DNA of 64,000 bases from contig NZ_JALJRA010000013.1 of assembly GCF_022968135.1 (NCBI RefSeq), positions 85,420-149,419 on the forward strand. The letters are read 5' to 3'. The notes under the pieces are model-generated. The model saw nothing but the letters and a program-made list of their open reading frames with translations, was not told where the DNA came from and searched no databases. This document shows, piece by piece, positions 46,573 through 56,437 of the stretch; position 1 is the stretch's first letter; every line of letters begins with the position of its first letter. The position numbers were made by a program, and so were the translations under genes. This DNA is from Pseudorhizobium tarimense (GTDB taxonomy: Bacteria > Pseudomonadota > Alphaproteobacteria > Rhizobiales > Rhizobiaceae).

Positions 46573-46731
46573 CCCAGTCTTAGCAATGGAATTCTCCGCA
46601 CGAGCGTCTCTAGCCGTCGCCTCAGCTACAAGCATTTCTTAAGCCATCTGTGCCAAATCTTGTACTGAGCAGGGATACTCGTCGACGTGGCCGTTCTCTG
46701 CATTCGAAAGGTGCTTGATAAAGGGACTGAG

Positions 46732-48819
46732 ATGAAAATCCGAGGCAAGATAAATCTCCTGGTCGGTCTGATGAGTGCGGTGGCGTTCATCGTAGGCGGA
46801 CTGTCGCTCTTCGCTCTGTCGGAATACCGAGAGCGGATGCATGCCTATGAGGCAGCCGCGCATCGTGCCCACATGGGTGAGAGCCTGAACCGCCTCGTGA
46901 CGGCCGTGGTCATGGATGCCCGCGGTATCTATGCCTCTAAGAATACCGAACAGGCAGCCAAGTTCGGCGAAGGCGTGATGAAGAGCCTCGACAGCATGGA
47001 CAAGCTCCTCGCGGAGTGGAAGCCGACTGTCCCTGAAGCTCAGCAGGCGGCCTTCCAGAATCTGACGCAGCGCGCTTTGGAGTTCAGAACCTTCCGCTCC
47101 GAGACCGTCCGGCTAGGCACAGAAGTTGGTCCCGAAGCGGCCAACGAACAGGGCAACAACGAAGCGAACCGCAGCAATCGCAAGGCCTTCCAGGCCGAGA
47201 TCGATGGCGTCGTTAAGGCTGACCTTGCCGAGCTGGATGCAGTTGATGCCGAACTAGACGGCTTCAGCAGCTCGATCATCTTCCTCCTTGAGGCGGTAAC
47301 GCTGCTGGGCGTCGGCGCGGGCGCTATTTTCGGTTTCTACCTCGGCCGGCGGCAGCTCAGTGGTCCGATCACCGAGATCACGGACTGCATGAAGAAGATT
47401 GCCGCTGGCGATTTCTCCATCGCAGTTCCCTCGATGGGGCGCGACGACGAGATCGGCGAAATGGCAGCAGCTGTGGAAGTGTTCAAGCAGAACGGCATTG
47501 AAGTCGCCCGCATGAACGAGCAGGAAAGCGGCAGCCGCGCGCGCAGCGACGATCTGCGCCAGCGCATGGAAGCGGTCGTCGGTGCCGCCGTGGAGGGCGA
47601 CTTCACCAGGCGCATCGACAAGCAGTTCGGCGAACCGAGCCTCGACAATTTCGCCCGCAACGTCGACAATCTTCTGAACGCGGTTGAGGCGGGTGTCTCG
47701 GAGACGGGGCGTGTCGCACAGGCCTTGGCAGCGGGGGACCTGACGACCTCGATGTCCGGTCAATTCCGTGGTGCATTCGCGGAACTCCAGTCGAACGTCA
47801 ATACGGCAGTCGAGAGCCTGCGGACGGCCATGCAGAATGTCCGCCTCAGCACCGGCACCATCAACAGCGGGTCCAATGAGCTGAGTAGCGCCACCAACGA
47901 CCTCTCCAAGCGCACCGAGCAGCAGGCTGCGGCTCTGGAGGAGACCTCTGCCGCTCTGGACCAGATCACTGCCGTGGTGCGCACCTCGACCGAGCGTGCT
48001 CAGGAAGCCACCGTCATGGTTGGCGAGGCAAAGGAAAGCGCCGTTGAATCCGGTGCGGTCGTCCGCAGCGCAGTTCAGGCGATGGAACGCATCGAGCAGG
48101 CTTCGCGGGAGATCACCCAGATCACCAACGTGATCGACGAGATCGCCTTCCAGACTAACCTCCTGGCGCTCAATGCAGGGGTTGAGGCTGCCCGTGCAGG
48201 TGAAGCCGGCAAGGGGTTCGCCGTCGTCGCCCAGGAAGTACGAGAGCTCGCACAGCGTTCGGCAGCTGCCGCCAAGGACATCAAGGGTCTGATCACCAAA
48301 TCCGGCGAGGAAGTTGCAGGAGGCGTCCGTCTCGTCCAGAAGACCGGCGAGGCGCTGTCGGAGATCGAAAGCCGGGTGCTGCGCATCAATGACCACATCC
48401 ATTCGATTGCAGTCGCTGCCAAGGAACAGGCAACGGGCCTGCAGGAGGTCAACACCGCCATCAATCAGATGGATCAGGTGACGCAGCAGAATGCCGCAAT
48501 GGTGGAGGAAACCTCAGCGGCCACGCAGAAGCTCTCTTCCGAAGCCGAGGGGCTCTACTCCATGGTCTCGCGCTTCAACATCGGAAGCGGCGACGTACAA
48601 TCTGTGCAGGTGGCGACCACCCGGCAGGCCGCCGCCGCGATGGCGACCAACCGCCCGGCCGCGCCGAAGCCTGGCCGCCCTGTTGCAGCCTCGGACCAGC
48701 CAGCGCGTGTCTCGCCTGCGCGTGCCATGACCGGCAAGATCGCCAAGGCCTTCGGCCTCGGCGCCCCGGCAGCAGCTGCCTCCGCCACGGCGGCAGAGGC
48801 AGACTGGGAAGAATTTTGA
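46732..48819 (+). CDS. Methyl-accepting chemotaxis protein with helical-bundle sensor
   Basis: 695 residues: TM1 (about 8-30), a mostly helical periplasmic domain of the 4HB type (about 32-178), TM2 (about 180-203), two HAMP-like segments (about 205-260 and 300-355) and the signalling domain with the tip motif [14 protein letters not shown]. The C-terminus DWEEF is the adaptation-enzyme tether, also found in the other chemoreceptor here. ATG 46732 has AAGGGACTGAG upstream; the in-frame GTG at 46687 would disturb the membrane start. Ligand unknown. Confidence 0.93.
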   Translation: MKIRGKINLLVGLMSAVAFIVGGLSLFALSEYRERMHAYEAAAHRAHMGESLNRLVTAVVMDARGIYASKNTEQAAKFGEGVMKSLDSMDKLLAEWKPTVPEAQQAAFQNLTQRALEFRTFRSETVRLGTEVGPEAANEQGNNEANRSNRKAFQAEIDGVVKADLAELDAVDAELDGFSSSIIFLLEAVTLLGVGAGAIFGFYLGRRQLSGPITEITDCMKKIAAGDFSIAVPSMGRDDEIGEMAAAVEVFKQNGIEVARMNEQESGSRARSDDLRQRMEAVVGAAVEGDFTRRIDKQFGEPSLDNFARNVDNLLNAVEAGVSETGRVAQALAAGDLTTSMSGQFRGAFAELQSNVNTAVESLRTAMQNVRLSTGTINSGSNELSSATNDLSKRTEQQAAALEETSAALDQITAVVRTSTERAQEATVMVGEAKESAVESGAVVRSAVQAMERIEQASREITQITNVIDEIAFQTNLLALNAGVEAARAGEAGKGFAVVAQEVRELAQRSAAAAKDIKGLITKSGEEVAGGVRLVQKTGEALSEIESRVLRINDHIHSIAVAAKEQATGLQEVNTAINQMDQVTQQNAAMVEETSAATQKLSSEAEGLYSMVSRFNIGSGDVQSVQVATTRQAAAAMATNRPAAPKPGRPVAASDQPARVSPARAMTGKIAKAFGLGAPAAAASATAAEADWEEF

Positions 48820-48843
48820 ACCACGACAGGTTCTTCAACGTAT

Positions 48844-48876
48844 AAGGCCGGAAGCACAGCTTCCGGCCTTTGTTTG
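48844..48876 (+). terminator. Rho-independent terminator after the second chemoreceptor
   Basis: Perfect 12-bp stem AAGGCCGGAAGC-ACA-GCTTCCGGCCTT, followed by TGTTTG. Strong stem with a modest T-run. Confidence 0.7.
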
Positions 48877-48967
48877 TACAGGGTGGGAAAGCTGCTAAAA
48901 GAGGATCGGGGGCGCAACTGGAAGGGCGTGGCTCAGGGGGAGCGAACGTCGGAGGCTGGAGAACCGC

Positions 48968-50458
48968 ATGAGCGGTGACGCGCAGATTGACTTTGAGCCC
49001 GCTCCGGCCCGGAGTGCACCCGAGCCGATGCCCGGCTTGTTCCGCGGCCTTTCGGGTCGGCTGCTCTGGATGACCGTCGCTTTCGTGATGCTCGCGGAAG
49101 TGCTGATCTTCGCGCCTTCGGTGGCCGGCATGCGGATGAACTGGCTGCGGGACCGATTGGATACGGCGGCGGCAGCAGGCATTGTCATCGACGGTCTGCA
49201 GCCCGCCGATCTTCCTCGCAGCGTGCAGGACGATACCCTTCTGGCGACGGGTACGAAGGTGATTGCACTGCGCAAGGACGGGACGTCACGCTTGCTTGCT
49301 GCCGTGGACATTCCGCCACAAGTCGATGACCAGTATGATCTCGCCGACGTGCCGTTGCTGGTATCCATTCGCGATGCGATGGACACGCTGTTCTTCGGCG
49401 GCGGCAAGGTCATGCGCGTCTTCGGCCCGATCGGCGAAAGCGACATGATCATCGAGCTGGTGATGACCGACGACGCTCTGCGCAAGGACATGCTGCGTTA
49501 CTCCCGCATGATGTTCACGCTGTCGCTGGTCATCTCGCTGATTACCGCCGTCCTCATCTTTCTCGCCATCAACCGCATGATGATCCGGCCGATCCGAAAC
49601 CTGACGCGCAACATGCAGCAGTTCTCCGAGCGTCCCGAGGAGCCGCAGCGGGTCTTCCGTGGCGACGATGCGAAGGGAGAGCTTGCGGTGGCCGGCCGGC
49701 ACCTCGCGGCGATGCAGGTGGAACTTCAGCGCACCCTGAAGCAGCAGAAGAACCTTGCCGACCTCGGTCTAGCAGTATCGAAGATCAATCACGACATGCG
49801 CAACATCCTGGCTTCGGCGCAACTGATGTCGGACCGCCTCGTCGATGTGGAGGATCCGATGGTGCGCAGCTTTGCGCCCAAGCTTCTCCGCACGATCGAC
49901 CGCGCTGTCGGTTACACCAGCGAGGTCCTCTCCTACGGGCAGGCGACGGAGGCGGCGCCACGGCGACGCATGGTCCGTTTCGTCGACCTGTGCCAGGACG
50001 TCCGCGATATGTTGGCAATCGACCCGGACACCGGTATCGAATTCGTGGAGCAGGTGGCGTCGGATCTGGAGGTGGATGCCGACAGCGAGCAGTTGTTCCG
50101 CGTGATCCACAACATCTGCCGGAACTCCGCTCAGGCCCTGATGGCATTTCATCCGGAGGATGCGGCGACCATACGCCGGATCACGGTATCGGCTCAGCGC
50201 ATTGGCAGCGTCGTCAGCATCACCATTGATGACACGGGCCCCGGCATGCCGCGCAAGGCCCGCGAAAACCTCTTTGCTGCTTTTAGGGGTTCTGCACGTT
50301 CCGGCGGCACGGGGCTGGGCTTGGCCATCGCTCGAGAGCTGGTGCTCGCCCACGGCGGCACGATCGCATTGGTGGAGAAGCCGGGGCCAGGCACCCAATT
50401 CCGCATCGAGGTCCCGGACCAGCCCGTTGCTTTGGACGACTACAGAGCCCGCGCCTGA
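48968..50458 (+). CDS. Orphan membrane sensor histidine kinase
   Basis: 496 residues: TM1 (about 30-52), a periplasmic region (about 55-175), TM2 (about 180-203), a HAMP-like linker, a dimerisation helix with phospho-accepting H275 (SKINHDMRNILASAQ), and a HATPase domain with N box NICRNSAQALM, G1 DDTGPGMP and G2 GTGLGLAIAREL. All kinase boxes are intact. No response-regulator gene lies next to it: a tRNA follows and a chemoreceptor precedes. Signal and partner are unknown. The ATG 48968 follows a weak GGAGAACC site. Confidence 0.9.
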   Translation: MSGDAQIDFEPAPARSAPEPMPGLFRGLSGRLLWMTVAFVMLAEVLIFAPSVAGMRMNWLRDRLDTAAAAGIVIDGLQPADLPRSVQDDTLLATGTKVIALRKDGTSRLLAAVDIPPQVDDQYDLADVPLLVSIRDAMDTLFFGGGKVMRVFGPIGESDMIIELVMTDDALRKDMLRYSRMMFTLSLVISLITAVLIFLAINRMMIRPIRNLTRNMQQFSERPEEPQRVFRGDDAKGELAVAGRHLAAMQVELQRTLKQQKNLADLGLAVSKINHDMRNILASAQLMSDRLVDVEDPMVRSFAPKLLRTIDRAVGYTSEVLSYGQATEAAPRRRMVRFVDLCQDVRDMLAIDPDTGIEFVEQVASDLEVDADSEQLFRVIHNICRNSAQALMAFHPEDAATIRRITVSAQRIGSVVSITIDDTGPGMPRKARENLFAAFRGSARSGGTGLGLAIARELVLAHGGTIALVEKPGPGTQFRIEVPDQPVALDDYRARA

Positions 50459-50528
50459 GCCGGCGATGCCTACAGACCCTGGAGTTGCGGGGCCTCTGCC
50501 AAAAATTCAGTTTCTTCCGGAAAATCGC

Positions 50529-50557
50529 TTGCAATCCTCAAGAGGACGCTTTAGAGG
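50529..50557 (+). promoter_or_regulatory. Candidate promoter of tRNA-Arg
   Basis: TTGCAA (50529-50534), 17-base spacer, TAGAGG (50552-50557). It would start transcription about 30 bases before the tRNA, after the kinase gene. Consensus match only. Confidence 0.4.
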
Positions 50558-50593
50558 ATCGCCCACGCAAGCGGCGCCGCCGCATTGCCACAC

Positions 50594-50670
50594 GCACCCG
50601 TAGCTCAGCTGGATAGAGCACCAGACTACGAATCTGGGGGTCAGGAGTTCGAATCTCTTCGGGTGCGCCA
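50594..50670 (+). tRNA. tRNA-Arg (anticodon ACG)
   Basis: 77-base tRNA with a complete cloverleaf. The acceptor arms GCACCCG and CGGGTGC pair fully, the discriminator is G and the terminal CCA is encoded. The anticodon stem CCAGA/TCTGG encloses the loop CTACGAA, with anticodon ACG at 50628-50630; A34 would be read as inosine for CGN codons. The T arm contains GTTCGAATC. No integrase gene or repeated tRNA end is visible nearby. Confidence 0.97.
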
Positions 50671-50729
50671 CTTCTTCCTGGAAACTGCGACCTTCGCCCG
50701 CTGCCGAGCTCGGCCCGCAGCTGGATCCG

Positions 50730-51659
50730 TCAGATCTCCCTAGCGAGGCTCGCCGGACGTTCGATGTCGCCGTCCTTAAGCACCAGCGTTCGCATTCCTT
50801 CGTCAAGCGCGGCCACGGCAGATGGGGGCGCAAGCACGCCGGCTTGCTGCAACTCCATCAGGCGCGTCGCGCCGAAAAGGTCGCCATTCTCGGCAGCCTT
50901 GGCATAAAGCTCTGCGGCCTGCTGAACGTCAGGTTCGATCCCTTCGCCCGTTTCCAGCATGATGCCGAGATTAACCATGGCATCCACGTTGCCGCGGGCT
51001 GCAGCAAGGTCATACCATGCGATAGCCGTCTGATCGTCGGCGGGAACTAGAGTGCCCTCGTCGTAGATGACCGCGATGTTGAAGGCAGCCGTGTCGTCAC
51101 CGGCTGCTGCGGCTTTCTGGAACCAGTGAAGGGCCTTTTCCGCATCAGGAGCAGTGCCCAGTCCATCACGATAGGCCACGCCGAGATTGTAGGAGGCAAG
51201 GACATTGCCGCTCTCGGCCGCCTGGCTATACATCTGGAATTCCGCTTCCGCATCTCCAAGGCGGCCCATCAGCATCCCGAAGTTCACCTTGGCGGCGGGA
51301 TAGTCGGCGTCGACCGCTGCCTGATATGCTGTCATGGCTTCATCGATCTCTTGAGCCTGGTTCAGGGCGCGGCCCAACTGGTAAGCGAAGCGCGGGTTGC
51401 CGGTCGCGTTGAACGCGATACGGCAGGAGTCAACGGCCTGGAGGTCGATCTCGCCAACGGCAACAGGGCTGAAAGCGCCGTTGCGCTGGTTGTCATTCGG
51501 GCTGCCCGCCAAGCGATCGCAGTCGTCCAGGACGGACTGCGCGACTGTGCTCACATGTGCTTCTTCGGCTCCTGGAGCAACGGCCATGGACAAAAGAACG
51601 GCAGCCGTGCTGGAGATAAGTGCAAAACCCCTGTTGACTTTCGATATGGGGGATTTCAT
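50730..51659 (-). CDS. Exported Sel1-repeat protein
   Basis: 309 residues with a signal peptide (about 10-30; ending AVAPGAEEA). The mature part has about five Sel1-like repeats (from about 80 to 270), each with an AxxNLGxxYxxG pattern, as in [18 protein letters not shown] and [18 protein letters not shown]. Such solenoids bind protein partners, often in the periplasm for envelope or exopolysaccharide signalling (ExoR is one rhizobial example). The exact partner is unknown. Divergent from pyrC. Confidence 0.85.
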   Translation of the reverse strand: MKSPISKVNRGFALISSTAAVLLSMAVAPGAEEAHVSTVAQSVLDDCDRLAGSPNDNQRNGAFSPVAVGEIDLQAVDSCRIAFNATGNPRFAYQLGRALNQAQEIDEAMTAYQAAVDADYPAAKVNFGMLMGRLGDAEAEFQMYSQAAESGNVLASYNLGVAYRDGLGTAPDAEKALHWFQKAAAAGDDTAAFNIAVIYDEGTLVPADDQTAIAWYDLAAARGNVDAMVNLGIMLETGEGIEPDVQQAAELYAKAAENGDLFGATRLMELQQAGVLAPPSAVAALDEGMRTLVLKDGDIERPASLAREI

Positions 51660-51868
51660 TGTGCGCTCCGATTCACATATTCTTCATTTTTGGTAATCGA
51701 ACGCTCGAATCGCTAACCGGTTCCTTGGAGCGCGCGTGTTCCCGTTGCCGCAGCCCCTTCCAGTCTTCACCTTTTCGTAATTCGCTCTGCACTCGTCCGC
51801 GGCGACTGATTGTTTCTGCCGCGGGATTGATGCTATGCGAGCGCCAGAGACGACTGCGAAGGCAACCC

Positions 51869-52906
51869 ATGAAGACGCTTACCATCCGCCGCCCTGACGA
51901 TTGGCATCTGCACCTGCGCGATGGCGACGTGCTAAAGGGCGTTATCGGCGACACGAGCCGTCACTTTGCCCGTGCGATCATCATGCCGAACCTGGTGCCG
52001 CCGGTGGTGACCACTGCCGATGCCGCTGGCTATCGGGAGCGCATCCTTGCCGCCGTGCCTGCGGGTGACCGCTTCCAGCCGCTGATGACGCTTTACCTCA
52101 CGGAAGGCACGAACCCGGACGATGTGGCCGCAGGCAAGGAGAGCCGGCTGATCACGGCGGTCAAGCTCTACCCCGCGGGCGCAACTACCAATTCCAGCAG
52201 TGGCGTGCGCAACATCGACAATGTCATGCCCGTGCTGGAGCGGATGGCAGAGGTCGGCCTGCCGCTCTGCGTGCACGGCGAGGTGACGACGTCGGACGTC
52301 GATATCTTCGACCGGGAAGCCGTGTTCATCGAAACGGTGCTTGATCCGCTCCGCCAGCGTCTGCCGGAGCTGAAGATCACCATGGAGCACGTCACCACCA
52401 AGGACGGCATCGACTATATCAGGAGTGCCTCGGCCAACCTCGCCGGCACGATCACAACCCATCACCTTATCATCAATCGCAATGCCATCCTCGTCGGCGG
52501 CATCCGGCCACATTATTATTGTCTCCCCGTCGCCAAGCGCGAACATCATCGGCTGGCGCTGCGCTCCGCCGCCACTTCGGGAGACGCGCGCTTCTTCCTC
52601 GGCACCGATTCCGCGCCGCACGTCGACCCGCTCAAAGAGTGCGCCTGCGGTTGTGCCGGCATCTACACAGCGCCCAATACGATGAGTTGCCTTGCCCATG
52701 TGTTCGAGGAGGAGGGAGCTCTAGATCGCCTCGAAACCTTTACCTCCCTCAATGGGCCGGCCTGGTATGGCCTTCAACCGAACGAAGAGACGATCAGCCT
52801 GGTGAAGCAGGACAAACCGGTCACCTATTCACCCCGCTGCGATACGGGCGCCGGACCGATCACCGTTTTCGATCCCATGTTCCCGCTCTACTGGAAGGTT
52901 CAGTAA
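51869..52906 (+). CDS. pyrC: Dihydroorotase (class II, PyrC)
   Basis: 345-residue zinc amidohydrolase, third step of pyrimidine synthesis. The first metal motif is DWHLHLRDG (about 12-20), the carbamylated lysine lies in [13 protein letters not shown], with later metal ligands in CVHGEVT and MEHVTTKDG and catalytic Asp in GTDSAPH. The frame is open to 51659, but ATG 51869 starts the conserved [13 protein letters not shown]. pyrE, two steps later in the pathway, follows after 103 bases. Confidence 0.95.
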   Translation: MKTLTIRRPDDWHLHLRDGDVLKGVIGDTSRHFARAIIMPNLVPPVVTTADAAGYRERILAAVPAGDRFQPLMTLYLTEGTNPDDVAAGKESRLITAVKLYPAGATTNSSSGVRNIDNVMPVLERMAEVGLPLCVHGEVTTSDVDIFDREAVFIETVLDPLRQRLPELKITMEHVTTKDGIDYIRSASANLAGTITTHHLIINRNAILVGGIRPHYYCLPVAKREHHRLALRSAATSGDARFFLGTDSAPHVDPLKECACGCAGIYTAPNTMSCLAHVFEEEGALDRLETFTSLNGPAWYGLQPNEETISLVKQDKPVTYSPRCDTGAGPITVFDPMFPLYWKVQ

Positions 52907-53009
52907 AAGAAGGGCTGCTGCGGTCTGTTCCTCAAGGCCGGCTGGCGTCGTGTCTTGGGTCCTGCTATGGCGCATACGCAGGCAGGGCGTCAGCAAGAGG
53001 AGCGGCAGC

Positions 53010-53705
53010 ATGATCCACACCACATTCCCCGATCGCACCGTCATGGCAGAACTGATGGCCAAGATGCTGTGGGAGATCAAGGGGGTTCACTTCAACGCCC
53101 AGCAGCCATACAAGCTGTCGTCGGGCATGATGAGCCCCGTCTATATCGACTGCCGCAAGCTCATCTCCTTCCCCAGGATACGCTCGACCATCATGGATTT
53201 CGCAGCCGCCACAGTGATGCGCGACGCCGGCTTCGAGAAGTTCGATTGCGTGGCAGGCGGTGAAACGGCAGGCATCCCGTTTGCCGCCTTCCTGGCAGAG
53301 CGGCTCGGCCTGCCGATGATCTACGTGCGCAAGGCACCAAAGGGCCACGGTCGCAATGCTCAGATCGAGGGGCACATGCCGGAAGGAGCACGGGTGCTGG
53401 TGATCGAGGACCTGACGACCGCCGGCGGCAGCATGTTCAAGTTCATCGATGCCATCCGCACCGCCGGAGGCACAGTAGACCACGGCGTCGCACTCTTCTT
53501 CTACGATATCTTTCCGGAGGCGCAGGCGCGCTTCTCCAGGGGAGAGGTCCAACTGCATCACATCGCCACTTGGCGCAACGTGCTTGCGGTCGCGCGTGCC
53601 GATAAGCTCTTCGACGACAAGACGCTCGCAGAAGTGGAAGCTTTCCTGGATGCCCCGCTCGCATGGTCGGGCCGCAACGGCGGCGTGAGCGAGCTTTCGC
53701 TCTAG
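53010..53705 (+). CDS. pyrE: Orotate phosphoribosyltransferase
   Basis: 231 residues. The PRPP-binding motif is [15 protein letters not shown], and the orotate-side region [18 protein letters not shown] is conserved. It makes orotidine 5'-phosphate. ATG 53010 is preceded by GAGGAG; a longer frame to 52950 is not needed. Same strand as pyrC. Confidence 0.95.
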   Translation: MIHTTFPDRTVMAELMAKMLWEIKGVHFNAQQPYKLSSGMMSPVYIDCRKLISFPRIRSTIMDFAAATVMRDAGFEKFDCVAGGETAGIPFAAFLAERLGLPMIYVRKAPKGHGRNAQIEGHMPEGARVLVIEDLTTAGGSMFKFIDAIRTAGGTVDHGVALFFYDIFPEAQARFSRGEVQLHHIATWRNVLAVARADKLFDDKTLAEVEAFLDAPLAWSGRNGGVSELSL

Positions 53706-53762
53706 GCAAGCGACAAAAGCTCACGTAATGCGTCGAAGGCACATGGCAGTGGGAGGACTATT

Positions 53763-54689
53763 ATGATTGTATGCTGTGGCGAGGCGCTGATCGACATGCT
53801 GCCGCGCGAGACGACGCTGGGGGAAAAGGGGTTTGCCCCCTATGCCGGTGGCGCCATCTTTAACACCGCGATCGCCCTTGGTCGCCTCGGCCAGCCGACC
53901 GGCTTCTTCACCGGTCTTTCCGATGACATGATGAGCGACATCCTCCGCGAGACCTTGGCGGCAAGCCATGTCGATTCCAGCTTCGCGGCCGTCTCCTCCC
54001 GCCCGACCACCATCGCCTTCGTCAAGCTGGTCGACGGTCAGGCGAGCTACGCCTTCTATGATGAAGGCACGGCAGGACGCATGATCACCGAGGCAGACCT
54101 GCCGACGCTCGGCGATGATTGCGAGGCGCTGCACTTCGGCGCGATCAGCCTCATTCCGGAACCCTGTGGCTCGACCTACGAGGCCCTGATGGCGCGCGAG
54201 CACGAGAAGCGCGTCATTTCCTTCGACCCAAACATCCGTCCCGGCTTCATCAAGGACAAGCAGAAGCACCTCGATCGCCTCGCCCGCATGGCCGCGATGT
54301 CCGACATCATCAAGTTCTCCGACGAAGACCTGGACTGGTTCGGCCTAGAGGGCGACGATGACGCCCGCGCCCGCTATTGGCTCTCCGGCGGCGTGAAGCT
54401 TGTGGTTCTGACCCGTGGCGCCGAAGGCGCAACCGCCTACACCAGCCGGTTCAAGGTCTCCGTGCCGAGCGAGCGCGTGACGGTGGTCGATACCGTCGGT
54501 GCCGGCGACACCTTCGATGCCGGCATCCTTGCCTCCTTTAAGATGCAGGACCTGCTGACGAAGGAGAAGGTGGCAAGTCTGACCAGAGATCAGGTGAGGG
54601 CGGCCCTGGCACTGGGGGCCAAGGCAGCCGCCGTCACGGTATCGAGGGCAGGAGCCAATCCACCATTTGCCCACGAGATCGGCCTCTAA
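53763..54689 (+). CDS. frk: Fructokinase (PfkB family)
   Basis: 308-residue sugar kinase. It opens with CCGEALIDMLPR, has the ribokinase-type glycine motif YAGGAIFNTAIALGRLG, and ends with the catalytic DTVGAGDTFDAGIL. The sequence resembles rhizobial Frk, which phosphorylates fructose at O6. The neighbour pgi, convergent, interconverts the product with glucose 6-phosphate, which supports the assignment. Ribosome site GGGAGGA. Another hexose is possible. Confidence 0.85.
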   Translation: MIVCCGEALIDMLPRETTLGEKGFAPYAGGAIFNTAIALGRLGQPTGFFTGLSDDMMSDILRETLAASHVDSSFAAVSSRPTTIAFVKLVDGQASYAFYDEGTAGRMITEADLPTLGDDCEALHFGAISLIPEPCGSTYEALMAREHEKRVISFDPNIRPGFIKDKQKHLDRLARMAAMSDIIKFSDEDLDWFGLEGDDDARARYWLSGGVKLVVLTRGAEGATAYTSRFKVSVPSERVTVVDTVGAGDTFDAGILASFKMQDLLTKEKVASLTRDQVRAALALGAKAAAVTVSRAGANPPFAHEIGL

Positions 54690-54715
54690 GACACCTCTGG
54701 CCGCTTCTGCTGCCG

Positions 54716-54733
54716 AAAAAAAGGGCCGCGCCC
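54716..54733 (-). terminator. Terminator after pgi
   Basis: On the minus strand GGGC-GCG-GCCC (54733-54723), then seven T. The stem touches the pgi stop codon; it is short, but the T-run is strong. Confidence 0.55.
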
Positions 54734-56358
54734 TAGGCCTTCAGTTCCGCCAGCGCCTTCACCAGCCCTTGCGTCGAAGAGTCCTGCCCTTCGGCACTCT
54801 CCTTGCCTTCGACGATCGGCAGTAGACCGGTAGCCAGTTCCTTGCCAAGCTCAACGCCCCATTGGTCGAAGGAGTTGATGCGGAAAAGCACGCCTTCGAC
54901 AAAGACCCGGTGCTCGTAAAGCGCGATCAGGCGACCGAGGGCAAAGGGAGTCAGCTTCTCGTAGACGAAGGTAATCGACGGACGGTTACCGGGGAATACG
55001 CGGTGCGGGGCAATGAAGCTCGCCTTCGTCTCGTCCATACCCTTCGAGGTCAGCTGCGCCTTCGCTTCCTCCAGCGTTCGGCCCTTCATCAGCGCCTCGG
55101 ATTGGGCGAGGCAGTTGGCGATCAGCAGTTCGTGCTGGTGCCTCAGATCCGGTTCAAAACCGTTCGCGGCGATCATGAACTCGGCCGGAATGACCGTCGT
55201 GCCCTGGTGGATGAGCTGGTAGAAGGCGTGCTGGCCGTTGGTGCCGGGCTCACCCCAGACGACGGGGCCGGAATCCCCGTCCACCGGCGTTCCGTCGACG
55301 GTGACACCCTTGCCGTTCGATTCCATGTCGAGCTGCTGAAGGTAAGCCGGGAAGCGCAACAGCCGCTGGTCATAGGGCAGGATGGCGCGCGAAGGATAGC
55401 CGAGCACGTTGCGATGGTAGAAGCCGATGAGGCCGAGCAGCATCGGCAGGTTCTGCCGCACCGGCGCCTCGCGGAAGTGCTTGTCCATGGCGTAGGCACC
55501 ATCGAGGAAGCGGCCGAAATTCTCGGGACCGATCGCGATCATCAGCGGCAGGCCGATCGCCGACCAGATCGAATAGCGCCCCCCGACCCAGTCCCAGAAG
55601 CCGAAGATGCGGTCGCTGTCGATACCGAAGGCCGCCACCTTGTCGAGTGCCGTCGAGACGGCGGCGAAATGATGCTTGACGGCGTCTTCGCCAAGCTTCT
55701 CCGCAATGAAGGCGCGGGCCGTGGCGGCATTGGTCATCGTCTCGATGGTGGTGAAGGTCTTCGAGGCGATGATGAAGAAAGTCGTTTCCCCATCGAGCTG
55801 CTTCAGCGTGTCGGCGATATGGGCGCCATCGACATTGGACACAAAGTGCGCTCGCGGGCCGTCATGGAATGGCGAAAGCGCGAGTGTCGCCATCACCGGG
55901 CCGAGATCGGACCCGCCGATGCCAATATTGACGATGTCGGTGATTGCCTTGCCGGTGGCACCTTTCAGCGCACCGGACCGGATGCCGTCCGCGAAGCGGC
56001 CCATGGCCTCCAAGACGGCGTTGACGTCCGGCATCACGTCCTTGCCGTTGACCATGATCGGTGTATTGGCACGATTGCGAAGCGCCGTGTGCAGCACGGC
56101 CCGGCCTTCCGTGAAGTTGATCTCCTCGCCAGAGAACATGGCGTCCCGCTTGGCGGCGACACCTGCTTCATCGGCCAGTTGCTCCAGAAGACCCATGACC
56201 TGGTCGTTGACGGCGGTCTTGGAGAAATCCATGAGCAGATCGTCGAATGCCACGTTGTAGCGCTCGAACCGCTGCGGATCGTCAGCAAAGGCGGCACGCA
56301 GGTCCGTGGCATTGGTGGTGGCGGCGGTGTTCTTCAGGTCTTTGACGATGGCCTGCAT
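54733..56358 (-). CDS. pgi: Glucose-6-phosphate isomerase
   Basis: 541 residues, full length. The substrate-site blocks are [27 protein letters not shown] and the catalytic [14 protein letters not shown]; the late Lys lies in GVELGKELA. It interconverts glucose 6-phosphate and fructose 6-phosphate. ATG 56358 matches the conserved start; 11 extra upstream residues are possible but unlikely. Divergent spacing of 79 bases from the end of fadD. Confidence 0.95.
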   Translation of the reverse strand: MQAIVKDLKNTAATTNATDLRAAFADDPQRFERYNVAFDDLLMDFSKTAVNDQVMGLLEQLADEAGVAAKRDAMFSGEEINFTEGRAVLHTALRNRANTPIMVNGKDVMPDVNAVLEAMGRFADGIRSGALKGATGKAITDIVNIGIGGSDLGPVMATLALSPFHDGPRAHFVSNVDGAHIADTLKQLDGETTFFIIASKTFTTIETMTNAATARAFIAEKLGEDAVKHHFAAVSTALDKVAAFGIDSDRIFGFWDWVGGRYSIWSAIGLPLMIAIGPENFGRFLDGAYAMDKHFREAPVRQNLPMLLGLIGFYHRNVLGYPSRAILPYDQRLLRFPAYLQQLDMESNGKGVTVDGTPVDGDSGPVVWGEPGTNGQHAFYQLIHQGTTVIPAEFMIAANGFEPDLRHQHELLIANCLAQSEALMKGRTLEEAKAQLTSKGMDETKASFIAPHRVFPGNRPSITFVYEKLTPFALGRLIALYEHRVFVEGVLFRINSFDQWGVELGKELATGLLPIVEGKESAEGQDSSTQGLVKALAELKA

Positions 56359-56437
56359 GGAGCGTCCTCGTGATCCAGGGGAGGGATGCACGGGAACCTA
56401 TAAGCTTTCACTTCCAAATCAAGCCGCGACGCAGCCC

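Larger units (their letters stand above)
46278..46731. other. Intergenic region between rpmH and the second chemoreceptor
   Basis: 454 bases without a credible gene, between divergent rpmH and the chemoreceptor. It holds the rpmH promoter (46394-46423, minus) and an 8-bp dyad (46540-46572). The remainder, about 46430-46700, is less GC-rich than the surroundings. No dnaA gene or origin cluster was seen. Confidence 0.55.

Noticed and set aside
46140..46731. Replication origin next to rpmH
   Set aside because: No dnaA or dnaN gene and no cluster of DnaA boxes; in this bacterial group the origin is usually near hemE.
47254..48402. 382-codon minus-strand frame
   Set aside because: Antisense to the chemoreceptor at 46732.
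50594..50670. tRNA-Arg as an integration site for a mobile island
   Set aside because: No integrase gene, no repeated tRNA 3' end and no compositional change in the following genes, which are housekeeping.
54862..56373. 503-codon open frame on the plus strand
   Set aside because: Antisense to pgi, which is complete and conserved.
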